Under the pieces are notes generated by a model. The model was given only the letters and a program-made list of their open reading frames with translations. It had not been told where the DNA came from and searched no databases. Position numbers and translations under genes: made by a program. 64,000 bases of DNA from Nitrosospira sp. Is2 (GTDB lineage: Bacteria > Pseudomonadota > Gammaproteobacteria > Burkholderiales > Nitrosomonadaceae): NCBI RefSeq assembly GCF_033095785.1, contig NZ_CP137134.1, positions 1,302,001-1,366,000 of the forward strand, read 5' to 3'. Position 1 is the first letter of the stretch. Every line of letters starts with the position of its first letter. Shown here piece by piece: positions 54,366-63,066 of this stretch.

Positions 54366-55607
54366 ATGACCCAACATTTCGGCCCCGCCAAAAAGATCAG
54401 CACATTTTATCCTCCGCAACGTACTCTGATGGGTCCCGGGCCGTCGGACACGCATCCACGCGTCTTGTCCGCCATGGCGCGTCCAACGCTCGGCCATCTC
54501 GACCCGGTGTTCACGGATATGATGGAAGAACTGAAGAGCCTGCTGCGGTACGCCTTTCAAACGTCCAATCTGCTGACTTTCCCGGTCTCGGGCCCCGGCT
54601 CGGTGGGGATGGAAATGTGTTTCGTCAACATGGTCAGCCCCGGTGACAAGGTGATCGTGTGTCGCAACGGGGTATTTGGCGGGCGCATGATCGAGAATGT
54701 GCAGCGTTGCGGGGGTACGGCAGTGGTGGTGGAGGATAAGTGGGGAGCGCCAGTTGACCCACAGAAGGTGGAGGACGCGTTGAAGCAGAACCCTGACGCG
54801 AAGGTAGTTGCTTTTGTACATGCCGAGACGTCCACCGGGGCTCTGTCCGATGCGAAAACCCTTTGCGAAATCGCGCATCGCCACAACTGCCTCACCATTG
54901 TCGATACCGTTACGTCATTGGGTGGGTCTCCGCTCAAGGTTGATGAATGGAAGATCGATGCAATTTACTCCGGTAGCCAGAAATGTCTTTCCTGCCCTCC
55001 CGGGTTGTCGCCTATCAGCTTCTCCGAGCGCGTGGTGGAACTGGTCAAGAATCGCAAGGGAAAAGTGCAGAGCTGGTTCATGGACATCAACCTGCTGCTC
55101 GGGTATTGGGGCACAACACGCACGTATCACCATACCGCGCCTACAAACGCGCTCTACGCATTGCACGAAGCGCTGGTGATGCTGTACGAGGAAGGATTGG
55201 AACACTCCTGGGCACGGCATCAACGCAACCACCTCGCGCTGAAGGCAGGGTTGGAAACGCTGGGAATGCAATATCTGGTCGAAGAAAAAGCCCGCTTGCC
55301 ACAGCTCAACTCGGTCAATGTGCCTGAAAGCATTGACGAGAAAGAGGTGCGCCGCAGACTGCTGGCCGATTATAGCCTCGAAATCGGTGCCGGATTGGGC
55401 GACTTGGCAGGCAAGATCTGGCGCTTCGGCCTGATGGGTTATTCCAGCAGAATGGAAAATGTCATGCTGTGCCTGGGTGCGCTGGAAACAGTGTTCTCCG
55501 ATATGGGCATGAAGGTCGAGCATGGGGCGGCGGAATCAGCGGCGCATCACACCTATGCCGCCAATCCGTTGCCGGTGGAGAGCAAAGCGTCGGCCAAAGC
55601 AGCCTGA
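54366..55607 (+). CDS. Alanine/serine-glyoxylate aminotransferase family protein
   Basis: A 413-residue class V PLP enzyme of the AGXT family. LMGPGPSDTHPRVLSAM (21-37), GPGSVGMEMCFVNMV, HAETSTGALSD and the PLP lysine in SGSQKCLSCPPG (about residue 205) are the family marks. It should transfer an amino group from alanine or serine to glyoxylate, making glycine. The last 25 residues are a variable Ala-rich tail. It stands alone between rlpA and metF; with glcF it suggests glycolate salvage. Confidence 0.88.
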   Translation: MTQHFGPAKKISTFYPPQRTLMGPGPSDTHPRVLSAMARPTLGHLDPVFTDMMEELKSLLRYAFQTSNLLTFPVSGPGSVGMEMCFVNMVSPGDKVIVCRNGVFGGRMIENVQRCGGTAVVVEDKWGAPVDPQKVEDALKQNPDAKVVAFVHAETSTGALSDAKTLCEIAHRHNCLTIVDTVTSLGGSPLKVDEWKIDAIYSGSQKCLSCPPGLSPISFSERVVELVKNRKGKVQSWFMDINLLLGYWGTTRTYHHTAPTNALYALHEALVMLYEEGLEHSWARHQRNHLALKAGLETLGMQYLVEEKARLPQLNSVNVPESIDEKEVRRRLLADYSLEIGAGLGDLAGKIWRFGLMGYSSRMENVMLCLGALETVFSDMGMKVEHGAAESAAHHTYAANPLPVESKASAKAA

Positions 55608-55625
55608 TCCCGACCGGACGGCGGG

Positions 55626-55649
55626 AGGAGCGCGCAACGCCGCGCTCCT
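55626..55649 (+). terminator. Hairpin after the aminotransferase gene
   Basis: AGGAGCGCG-CAACGC-CGCGCTCCT, a perfect nine-base-pair GC-rich stem 19 bases after the stop, followed by TTGGTTC rather than a clean T-run. It is a likely terminator or mRNA 3' stabiliser. Confidence 0.5.
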
Positions 55650-55817
55650 TGGTTCTACGCTTTCCGCGAATGCTGCCAGAGGAAAAAGGGGAACAACGAA
55701 TTTTGCGCTCCACCATTTCCCTGGTGAACCAAAGTAACGAGCCTCGCCGCTGAGGTAGGACGGCGGACGTGGGTGAAAACGTCAATAAGTGAAAGCCTGG
55801 TCCTCTTACGGGTCTAA

Positions 55818-56663
55818 CTACAGACCCAGCCGTTGCCAGATTGTGCTGGTCAAGCCTGCTGAGTTCAACGTATAAAAATGCAGACCGGGTGCACCCCCGC
55901 TTAGCAGCCGGTCGCAGACGTCAGTTACGATATCCAATCCGAATGCGCGTATTGATGCGCTATCATCGGCGTAGCCTTCCAGTCTTTTCCTGATCCATCG
56001 CGGTATTTCGGCCCCGCAGGCGTCGGAAAACCTGGCCAGTTGAGAGAATTTATTGATCGGCATGATGCCGGGCACGATGGGAATATTGATGCCCATCGCC
56101 TCGCATGCCTCAACGAAGCTGAAGTAAGCGTCCGCATTATAAAAATATTGTGTAATAGCGGAATCCGCCCCAGCCTCAACCTTCTGCTTGAAGTGGCGTA
56201 AGTCTTCCTGGGCTGAATCAGCCTGTGGATGGTATTCCGGATAGGCCGCCACTTCGATATGAAACGTATCGCCGAACTCCGCGCGGATAAAGTCGACCAG
56301 CTCACGCGCATAAAGGAATTCTCCGCCTTGGGCCATGCCCGACGGTAAATCGCCTCGCAGGGCCACGATATGGCGGACGCCGCGGTCCCGATATTGTCGC
56401 AACATGCTGCGTATATTGTCGCTGGTTGCGCCGATGCAGGAAAGATGAGGCGCCACGGTATAACCCTCCGCCTGGATTTCCAGCACCGTCTCGAGGGTAC
56501 GGTCGCGCGTCGATCCGCCTGCGCCAAAGGTGACCGAAAAGAATTTAGGGTTGAGCTGTGCCAACTGCCTGCGCGTCGCGCGCAGCTTTTCGATTCCCTC
56601 CGCTGTTTGCGGCGGGAAAAATTCGAAACTGAAAGTGGGGGCGAATTTTTTCTGTGATTCCAT
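55818..56663 (-). CDS. metF: 5,10-methylenetetrahydrofolate reductase
   Basis: A 281-residue MetF that makes 5-methyltetrahydrofolate for methionine synthase, using FAD and NADH. FSFEFFPPQTAEGIEKL (near 9-25), FFSVTFGAGGSTRDRTLE, PHLSCIGATSDNI, IVALRGDLPSG and AITQYFYNADAYFSF are intact. I use the ATG at 56663; a TTG at 56672 is in frame. It lies directly behind the ahcY terminator hairpin, 13 bases after its T-run, with no strong Shine-Dalgarno. Confidence 0.95.
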   Translation of the reverse strand: MESQKKFAPTFSFEFFPPQTAEGIEKLRATRRQLAQLNPKFFSVTFGAGGSTRDRTLETVLEIQAEGYTVAPHLSCIGATSDNIRSMLRQYRDRGVRHIVALRGDLPSGMAQGGEFLYARELVDFIRAEFGDTFHIEVAAYPEYHPQADSAQEDLRHFKQKVEAGADSAITQYFYNADAYFSFVEACEAMGINIPIVPGIMPINKFSQLARFSDACGAEIPRWIRKRLEGYADDSASIRAFGLDIVTDVCDRLLSGGAPGLHFYTLNSAGLTSTIWQRLGL

Positions 56664-56675
56664 CTCTGCCAATTA

Positions 56676-56721
56676 CAAAAAGGCGCGCAGCGGACTGCCA
56701 TATGGCCGTCCGCTGCGCGCC
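56676..56721 (-). terminator. Strong hairpin terminator between ahcY and metF
   Basis: On the minus strand GGCGCGCAGCGGAC and GTCCGCTGCGCGCC form a perfect 14-base-pair stem. The 12-base loop is itself nearly palindromic (GGCCATATGGCA), so the hairpin can extend further. A run of five T follows. It begins 12 bases after the ahcY stop and ends 13 bases before the metF ATG. Confidence 0.88.
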
Positions 56722-56733
56722 CATCGCATGCAA

Positions 56734-58182
56734 TTAGTACCGGTACATTCCCGGCTTGTATGGTCCGTTCTTATCCAGGTTCAGGTAACTCGCCTGCTCC
56801 TCGGTCAACCCGGTGAGTTTAACGCCCAGCTTCCCGATATGAAGCCTTGCCACTTTTTCATCCAGGTGCTTGGGCAGCACGTAGACGCTCTTCTGGTAGC
56901 TTGGGCCATTTTGCCAAAGCTCCATTTGTGCCAGTACCTGATTCGTGAACGAAGTCGACATGACAAATGATGGGTGCCCGGTGCCGCAGCCCAGATTTAC
57001 CAGCCGTCCCTTCGCCAGCACGATAATGCGCCTCCCTGTGGGGAAAATGACGTGGTCCACCTGCGGCTTGATATTCTCCCACTGGTATTTCTGCACCGAA
57101 GCGATGTCTATTTCGGAATCGAAATGGCCGATGTTGCAAACAATGGCCTGGTCCTTCATTCTCAGCATGTGATCATGAGTAATGACACGCAAGTTGCCGG
57201 TGGCGGTGACGAAAATATCCACCTGATCGCATACTTCGTCCATCGTAACAACCCGGTATCCCTCCATTGCCGCCTGCAGCGCACAAATAGGGTCGATTTC
57301 GGTAATCCATACAGTCGCGCCCAGACCCCGCAATGATTGAGCGCAGCCCTTCCCCACATCTCCATAGCCGCAGACGAGCGCGATCTTCCCGGCAATCATG
57401 ACGTCGGTTGCGCGTTTGATTCCGTCAACCAGTGACTCGCGGCAACCGTAAAGATTGTCGAATTTGGACTTGGTCACCGAATCGTTGACATTGAACGCGG
57501 GAAACGGCAGTTCGCCTTTTTTCTGCATCTCGTACAGGCGATGCACGCCGGTAGTTGTTTCCTCGGTCACGCCGCGGATATTGGCGCGTCTGCTGGAATA
57601 CCAGCCGGGACTGGTGCTCAACCGCTTCCGAATCGCGGCAAACAGAGCGTGTTCTTCCTCGTTAGTGGGGTTGGCAATGACGGAGGGATCTGTTTCGGCT
57701 CTGCTTCCTAAAATGATCAACAGCGTCGCGTCACCCCCATCATCCAGAATCATGTTTGGTGCACTATCTTCATCGGACCACTCGAAAATGCGGTGGGTAA
57801 ATTCCCAGTAATCATCCAGCGACTCGCCCTTATATGCGAATACCGGAATGTTTGCTGCCGCGATAGCAGCCGCGGCATGGTCCTGTGTGGAGAAGATATT
57901 GCATGATGCCCAGCGCACTTGCGCGCCCAGTTTGATCAGTGTTTCAATCAACACTGCGGTCTGGATAGTCATGTGCAGGGAACCGGCAATTAACGCGCCG
58001 GCCAAGGGCTTGGCGGGGCCGTATTCCTCCCTCAATGCCATCAAACCGGGCATTTCGGTTTCGGCAATGGCGATTTCCTTACGTCCCCATTCTGCAAGGG
58101 ACATGTCGGCGACTCTATAATCGGTAAATTTATTATCCGCGGGGATGGAAGTGGACGCGGAGGGGCTGAGCACAGCGTTCAT
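56734..58182 (-). CDS. ahcY: S-adenosylhomocysteine hydrolase
   Basis: A 482-residue NAD-dependent enzyme that splits S-adenosylhomocysteine into adenosine and homocysteine. Marks are DYRVADMSLAEWGRKEI, SCNIFSTQDHAAAAI, the NAD loop VCGYGDVGKGCAQSLRGLG and the C-terminal LNLDKNGPYKPGMYRY. It includes the extra insertion typical of proteobacterial enzymes. An SAH riboswitch lies in its leader and a strong terminator follows. ATG 58182 is preceded by CTGGAG. Confidence 0.97.
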   Translation of the reverse strand: MNAVLSPSASTSIPADNKFTDYRVADMSLAEWGRKEIAIAETEMPGLMALREEYGPAKPLAGALIAGSLHMTIQTAVLIETLIKLGAQVRWASCNIFSTQDHAAAAIAAANIPVFAYKGESLDDYWEFTHRIFEWSDEDSAPNMILDDGGDATLLIILGSRAETDPSVIANPTNEEEHALFAAIRKRLSTSPGWYSSRRANIRGVTEETTTGVHRLYEMQKKGELPFPAFNVNDSVTKSKFDNLYGCRESLVDGIKRATDVMIAGKIALVCGYGDVGKGCAQSLRGLGATVWITEIDPICALQAAMEGYRVVTMDEVCDQVDIFVTATGNLRVITHDHMLRMKDQAIVCNIGHFDSEIDIASVQKYQWENIKPQVDHVIFPTGRRIIVLAKGRLVNLGCGTGHPSFVMSTSFTNQVLAQMELWQNGPSYQKSVYVLPKHLDEKVARLHIGKLGVKLTGLTEEQASYLNLDKNGPYKPGMYRY

Positions 58183-58202
58183 AAAATTTTCTCCAGAAAA
58201 TT

Positions 58203-58277
58203 AACGAGCGCCGTTGTTGCGATCCTTCCCCGCCGAGCCTCGCGGGACGGTGCCCGTTGCAGCGCTCCTCGGCGCGG
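58203..58277 (-). promoter_or_regulatory. S-adenosylhomocysteine (SAH) riboswitch
   Basis: On the minus strand the leader of ahcY reads CCGAGGAGCGCTGCAACGGG, then a GC hairpin loop, AGGCTCGGC and, after a spacer, AACGGCGCTCG. CCGAG pairs with CTCGG (stem P1), and GAGCGC pairs with GCGCTC as the conserved pseudoknot. This is the known layout of the SAH riboswitch, which turns on ahcY when SAH builds up. It starts 25 bases downstream of the metK stop, so it would control ahcY (and any metF read-through) but not metK. Confidence 0.92.
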
Positions 58278-58301
58278 GAAGGGATTAAAGCTGAGGTAAA
58301 A

Positions 58302-59510
58302 CTATACATGAAGACTTGTCATTGCGTCTGCGGCCTCCTCCGCGGGTTCTATTCCGGCATCGGCGCGCAATTGCGCAGCTTTATCCGTTGCCTCCCACGA
58401 AAATTCCGGCTCGTCCCGGCCAAAATGCCCATACGCGGCGGTTTTTTGATAAATGGGGCGCAGCAAGTCAAGGCTGTGAATAATACCGCGCGGACGCAGA
58501 TCAAAATGCTGCTCGATCAGCGTGACGATTTTGTCGTCCGGAATTTTTCCGGTTCCAAACGTATCGACCATCAACGAAACCGGACGCGCAACACCAATGG
58601 CATAGGCCATCTGAACTTCGCATTTGCTGGCAATACCGGCAGCAACGATATTTTTTGCCACGTAACGCCCGGCATAAGCGGCAGAACGATCAACCTTGGA
58701 TGGGTCTTTGCCTGAAAAAGCGCCGCCGCCATGATGCGCGGTACCACCATAGCTGTCCACGATGATCTTTCGGCCTGTCAGACCGCAGTCGCCCATGGGA
58801 CCACCCACTACAAAGCGGCCAGTGGGATTGATGAGGTAACGCGTTTCGGCGGTCAGTAAGTTTTTTGGAAGTACCGGTTTGATAAGTTCCTCAATGACCG
58901 CCTCGCTTATCTGACCGTGGGAAATGTCCGGATGATGCTGGGTCGACACCACGACGGTTTCGATCCGTTGAGCCTTGCCGTTGCGGTAGCGCACCGATAC
59001 TTGCGACTTCGCGTCCGGGCGCAGCCATGGCAGGCGCCCATCCTTTCTCAGTTCGGCCTGCCGCTCCATCAGGCGATGGGCATAATAAATTGGCATGGGC
59101 ATCAATTGCGGGGTTTCGTCGCAGGCATAGCCGAACATGAGCCCCTGGTCGCCCGCTCCCTGGTCCATTTCCTCTTCTTTCGTACGGTTGACTCCCTGGG
59201 CGATATCGGGGGACTGTTTATTGAAAGCAGTCAGCACTGCACAGGTTCGGTAGTCAAAACCGATGTCGGAACTGTCGTATCCGATACGCTTGACGGCTGC
59301 CCGCGCGACCTGCATATAGTCGACATTTGCCTCAGTGGTTATTTCCCCGGACATCACGATCAAGCCGGTGCTGCATAGGGTCTCGCAGGCGACCCGGGCA
59401 TTGGGATCCTGAGCCAGGATTGCATCCAGAATGGAGTCGGAGATCTGATCGGCCACTTTGTCAGGATGACCTTCGGATACGGATTCGGAGGTAAAAAGAT
59501 AATCGCTCAT
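58302..59510 (-). CDS. metK: S-adenosylmethionine synthetase
   Basis: A 402-residue MetK that makes SAM from methionine and ATP. LFTSESVSEGHPDKVADQISD (5-25), GAGDQGLMFGYACDETPQLMP, GPMGDCGLTGRKIIVDSYGG, GGGAFSGKDPSKVDRSAAY and the C-terminal GRDEPEFSWEATDKA are intact. It is slightly longer than the usual 385-390 residues because of a C-terminal tail. The ATG at 59510 gives the family N-terminus MSDYLFTSE. It starts the metK-ahcY-metF methyl-cycle block. Confidence 0.97.
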   Translation of the reverse strand: MSDYLFTSESVSEGHPDKVADQISDSILDAILAQDPNARVACETLCSTGLIVMSGEITTEANVDYMQVARAAVKRIGYDSSDIGFDYRTCAVLTAFNKQSPDIAQGVNRTKEEEMDQGAGDQGLMFGYACDETPQLMPMPIYYAHRLMERQAELRKDGRLPWLRPDAKSQVSVRYRNGKAQRIETVVVSTQHHPDISHGQISEAVIEELIKPVLPKNLLTAETRYLINPTGRFVVGGPMGDCGLTGRKIIVDSYGGTAHHGGGAFSGKDPSKVDRSAAYAGRYVAKNIVAAGIASKCEVQMAYAIGVARPVSLMVDTFGTGKIPDDKIVTLIEQHFDLRPRGIIHSLDLLRPIYQKTAAYGHFGRDEPEFSWEATDKAAQLRADAGIEPAEEAADAMTSLHV

Positions 59511-59699
59511 GTCGCCCAGCCCGCTTATAGTCGTAAAAGGCCTGTAGAATACCAAATTACTCGGTTATTAAGAAGACGAATAACAATATTGAGGCCGTTC
59601 CGGTGGCTGGGGAACGTCTATGTGGGGCGTGGGAACTGCGGACTTGTTCCAAGGCGTTCTGCCCTCACCCGTGTGCGCCGCTCCTGCTGCTGGTACATT

Positions 59700-60527
59700 A
59701 TGAAATTAAGGTTCACTAAAATGCATGGCCTGGGCAATGATTTCATTGTCATCGACGCCGTGAATCAGGCGGTTGCTCTCCGCCGGGAACAACTGCGCCT
59801 TCTGGCCGACCGCCATTTTGGTATTGGCTGTGATCAAATCCTCTTGATAGAGACCGCGGAGGGCGACGCAGATTTTCGTTATCGTATTTTTAATGCGGAT
59901 GGCGGAGAAGTGGAGCAGTGCGGAAATGGCGCGCGCTGCTTCGTTCGTTATGTGCACGATTATGCGATGACAGCAAAACGGGAAATCCGCGTTGAAACGC
60001 TTGCCGGGCTCATTATTCCCAAACTGGAGCGTAATGGCGAAGTGACGGTAAACATGGGGGCGCCGAAGTTCGAACCATCTGATATTCCGTTCATTGCCGA
60101 AAAGCGGGCACTGACTTACCCGCTGGATATCGAAGGCAGGCAGGTGGAGATCAGCGCTTTATCCATGGGCAACCCACACGCCGTACAGGTGGTGCCGGAC
60201 ATCGATCAGGCTCCCGTGTTGACCGAAGGCGTACTGATCGAGGGTCATGTCCGCTTTCCCCAACGGGTGAATGCAGGATATTTTCAGGTACTGGGCAGGC
60301 ATCATATCCGCTTGCGGGTATATGAGCGGGGCACTGGCGAAACACTCTCCTGTGGCACCGGCGCCTGTGCCGCAGTAGTGACAGGTATCCAGCGAGGGAT
60401 GCTAGAGTCACCGGTAAAAGTCAGCTTTGGCAGTGGCGATTTGGGCATATGCTGGGAAGGCGAAAATCGTCCCGTCTGGATGAGCGGCCCTGCAGTAGCG
60501 GTATTTGACGGAGAGATTGATTTATAG
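59700..60527 (+). CDS. dapF: Diaminopimelate epimerase
   Basis: A 275-residue epimerase interconverting LL- and meso-diaminopimelate for lysine and peptidoglycan. The two active-site cysteines lie in EQCGNGARCFVRYV and SCGTGACAAVVTG. The ATG at 59700 gives MKLRFTKMHGLGNDFIVIDA, the family start; 78 upstream codons in frame are not part of DapF. It begins the dapF-DUF484-xerC run. Confidence 0.96.
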   Translation: MKLRFTKMHGLGNDFIVIDAVNQAVALRREQLRLLADRHFGIGCDQILLIETAEGDADFRYRIFNADGGEVEQCGNGARCFVRYVHDYAMTAKREIRVETLAGLIIPKLERNGEVTVNMGAPKFEPSDIPFIAEKRALTYPLDIEGRQVEISALSMGNPHAVQVVPDIDQAPVLTEGVLIEGHVRFPQRVNAGYFQVLGRHHIRLRVYERGTGETLSCGTGACAAVVTGIQRGMLESPVKVSFGSGDLGICWEGENRPVWMSGPAVAVFDGEIDL

Positions 60528-60696
60528 AAGCTTGAACGGTTTGAACAAATCCTCGCAGGTTGAGTTGCTGGTAAAATCAGACCATTACCGCTAGCGGCTT
60601 AAGTCCGATTTGTCTTAAAAGCCAAAAACCGTGGCTGCATGGATTTCCACCGCAACCAGACCACAGGACTTCGTCGGGATACTTGATATCAATGCT

Positions 60697-61380
60697 ATGA
60701 ATCTCAGTTCGGAAGATGTAGCCCACTACCTGCGCACTCATCCCGAGTTCTTCGAGGACTTTGCGGAAATGGTGGCAGAGATTCAGTTTCCTGATCCTCA
60801 CGGCGGCAGGGCCATTCCGATCAGCGAGCGGCAAATTGCCGCACTTCGGGAAAAAAATGGCGTTTTACAGGAGAAGTTGGCGGAATTGATCAGATTCGGC
60901 GAAGAGAATGACGCTATCGCCGAGAAAATGCACCGGTTGGCAGTTTCGCTGCTTAAATTCCACCGCTTGAGTGATCTGCTGCATGGTTTAAACTATAATT
61001 TGCGCGAGAGTTTCGCCGTGCCCCACACGGTGCTGCGATTGTGGAACATGCCCAGCCACGATCCCGTTCTGCAGGAACTCACTCCCACCAGTACCGATAT
61101 TCATATCCTGGCAGAAAGCCTGCTGCATCCGTATTGCGGTTCCCACATCTTGGACGAGATTCGTACCTGGTTTGGTGAGGATGGCCCTCGTCTGCGCTCT
61201 TTTGCCATGGTGGCCCTGCGAACGCAGCAGACCATTGGTCTGCTGGTGATGGGAAGCGAAGATCCGCAGCGGTTTTATCCTGAAATGGGAACAGTTTATC
61301 TAATGCGGCTGAGCGAACTTGTCAGCGCTTCGTTAGGACACCAGGGCGACGACGACGAAATCCGAAGCCAGTCAGTATGA
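60697..61380 (+). CDS. DUF484 family protein
   Basis: A 227-residue GAF-like protein of the DUF484 family, which always lies between dapF and xerC in proteobacteria. LSSEDVAHYLRTHPEFFEDFAEMV, HGGRAIPISERQIAALREKN and RSFAMVALRTQQTIGLLVMGSEDPQRFYPEMGTVYLMRLSEL (in parts) are family marks. Its role is not established. The start at 60697 is chosen by family length; 22 more codons are open. Its stop overlaps the xerC ATG as ATGA. Confidence 0.9.
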   Translation: MNLSSEDVAHYLRTHPEFFEDFAEMVAEIQFPDPHGGRAIPISERQIAALREKNGVLQEKLAELIRFGEENDAIAEKMHRLAVSLLKFHRLSDLLHGLNYNLRESFAVPHTVLRLWNMPSHDPVLQELTPTSTDIHILAESLLHPYCGSHILDEIRTWFGEDGPRLRSFAMVALRTQQTIGLLVMGSEDPQRFYPEMGTVYLMRLSELVSASLGHQGDDDEIRSQSV

Positions 61381-62282
61381 CACTCGAAAACAGCCGGGAA
61401 CTTGCCTCAGCCTATCTCTCCCATCTGGTAACCGAACGACGCCTGTCCCCGCTGACCTGTAATAGCTATGCACGGGATATTGCTGTGCTGGTAAGACTTT
61501 CGCAGAGCACGTCGCTCGATCAGCTCCAAATTCATCATATCCGCCGGTTCGCAGCCCAACTACATGGGGACGGGTTTTCGGGCAGGAGCCTAGCCAGAAT
61601 GCTATCGGCATGGCGGGGCTTTTACAGGTATCTGACGCGCGACCACGGCTTTGGGTCCAATCCGTGCACCGGCGTCCGGGCGCCGAAGTCGCCGAAACCT
61701 CTGCCGCATACCCTTTCGCCCGACGAGGCCGCGAAACTCCTCGAGTTCTCTAACGGCGATGACTCCATGGCGCTGCGGGACAAAGCAATGTTCGAGCTGT
61801 GCTATTCCTCGGGGTTGCGGCTGGCTGAACTTGCCAGCATGAAACCCGAGGATTTGAGCTTAGCCGACGGTACCGCGCGCGTCACCGGAAAAGGCAAAAA
61901 GACCCGGATAGTGCCAGTCGGCAGCAAGGCTCTCCAGGCTGTGCGGGAATGGTTACAGCAGCGCGAAGGCTTGATAAGGGCCGGCGCATCCGCGTTGTTC
62001 CTGTCTCGATACGGAAAAAACATCAGCCGGCGCTCGATTGCTCAGCGGCTGAAAGATCAGGCTGTGCGGCAGGGAATAAATACTAACGTTCATCCTCATG
62101 TTTTGCGGCACTCGTTCGCGTCGCACCTGTTGCAATCGAGCGGCGATTTGCGGGCAGTACAGGAAATGCTTGGACATGCCAGTATCAGTACCACTCAAGT
62201 TTACACCCATCTTGATTTCCAGCATTTGTCCCGGATCTATGACGCAGCCCATCCGCGCGCCAGGAAAAAGGAGAAGAGTTGA
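61377..62282 (+). CDS. xerC: Tyrosine recombinase XerC
   Basis: A 301-residue recombinase that resolves chromosome dimers at dif with XerD. The N-terminal SAM-like domain (1-100) precedes the catalytic domain with Arg in SSGLRLAEL (about 148), Lys in GKGKKTRIVPVG, His-Arg in HPHVLRHSFASHLL (about 240), His in LGHASIS and the Tyr nucleophile in STTQVYTHLD (about 275). Context next to dapF and DUF484 favours XerC over XerD. Confidence 0.95.
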   Translation: MTLENSRELASAYLSHLVTERRLSPLTCNSYARDIAVLVRLSQSTSLDQLQIHHIRRFAAQLHGDGFSGRSLARMLSAWRGFYRYLTRDHGFGSNPCTGVRAPKSPKPLPHTLSPDEAAKLLEFSNGDDSMALRDKAMFELCYSSGLRLAELASMKPEDLSLADGTARVTGKGKKTRIVPVGSKALQAVREWLQQREGLIRAGASALFLSRYGKNISRRSIAQRLKDQAVRQGINTNVHPHVLRHSFASHLLQSSGDLRAVQEMLGHASISTTQVYTHLDFQHLSRIYDAAHPRARKKEKS

Positions 62283-62356
62283 GCGACGAGCCGGCCTCAG
62301 CCTGAAGAGAAGCCCGCCCGATCATACAATTTGCAGGTTTTCAGGTAATTCAGCGT

Positions 62357-62362
62357 TATAAT
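62357..62362 (+). promoter_or_regulatory. Possible -10 box before hslV
   Basis: TATAAT lies 43 bases upstream of the hslV ATG in a 122-base gap. No good -35 at 17 bases is seen, and no clear sigma-32 consensus, so it is only a candidate. Confidence 0.3.
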
Positions 62363-62404
62363 CGCCGCTCCGATTGTAACGCGCAAAATCAACGCCACAA
62401 CATC

Positions 62405-62926
62405 ATGACAACCATTCTTTCCGTGCGACGCGGAAGTCAAGTCGCACTTGGCGGCGACGGGCAGGTAACGCTGGGAGCCGTGGTAGCCAAGGCAAGTGCT
62501 CGCAAGGTACGCAGGCTGTACCACGAGAAAATTCTCGCCGGGTTCGCTGGTGGAACCGCGGACGCTTTTACCTTGTTTGAGCGTTTTGAAGGCAAACTCG
62601 AAAAACATCAGGGACATCTCATGCGCTCGGCGGTAGAACTGGCGAAGGATTGGCGAACGGACCGAATTCTGCGTCGCCTGGAAGCGATGCTGGTAGTAGC
62701 CGACCCGGGTGTTACGCTGATAATTACCGGGTCGGGTGATGTGATTGAACCAGAGTTCGGCCTTGCGGCCATCGGCAGTGGTGGCTCCTACGCTCATTCG
62801 GCAGCGCGTGCACTTCTGGAAAACACCAGTCTGCCGGCGCTAGATGTCGTCCAGAAGTCGCTGATGATCGCAGGCGACTTGTGCATCTACACCAATCAGA
62901 ACCTCGTTATCGAGGTTCTGGAGTGA
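62405..62926 (+). CDS. hslV: ATP-dependent protease subunit HslV
   Basis: A 173-residue proteasome-like peptidase. Met is removed to expose Thr1 (TTILSVRRGSQVALGGDGQ); GSGGSYAHSAARALLENT and GDLCIYTNQNLVIEVLE complete the fold. It forms two hexamers inside HslU rings and degrades misfolded proteins, notably in heat shock. The short N-terminus is like the E. coli form. hslU follows after 140 bases. Confidence 0.96.
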   Translation: MTTILSVRRGSQVALGGDGQVTLGAVVAKASARKVRRLYHEKILAGFAGGTADAFTLFERFEGKLEKHQGHLMRSAVELAKDWRTDRILRRLEAMLVVADPGVTLIITGSGDVIEPEFGLAAIGSGGSYAHSAARALLENTSLPALDVVQKSLMIAGDLCIYTNQNLVIEVLE

Positions 62927-63066
62927 TTCCAGCTGGCTTCACTCCAGAATAAAGTAGAACACGCTCATGCACGGTGTGGTCAAGCCGGACTCGCGTGTTA
63001 TACAGTCCTTACTGCCGTCGCGCTTGCAGTTTTTTAGCAGCTCCCATTTAACAAGACCTTAATGCC

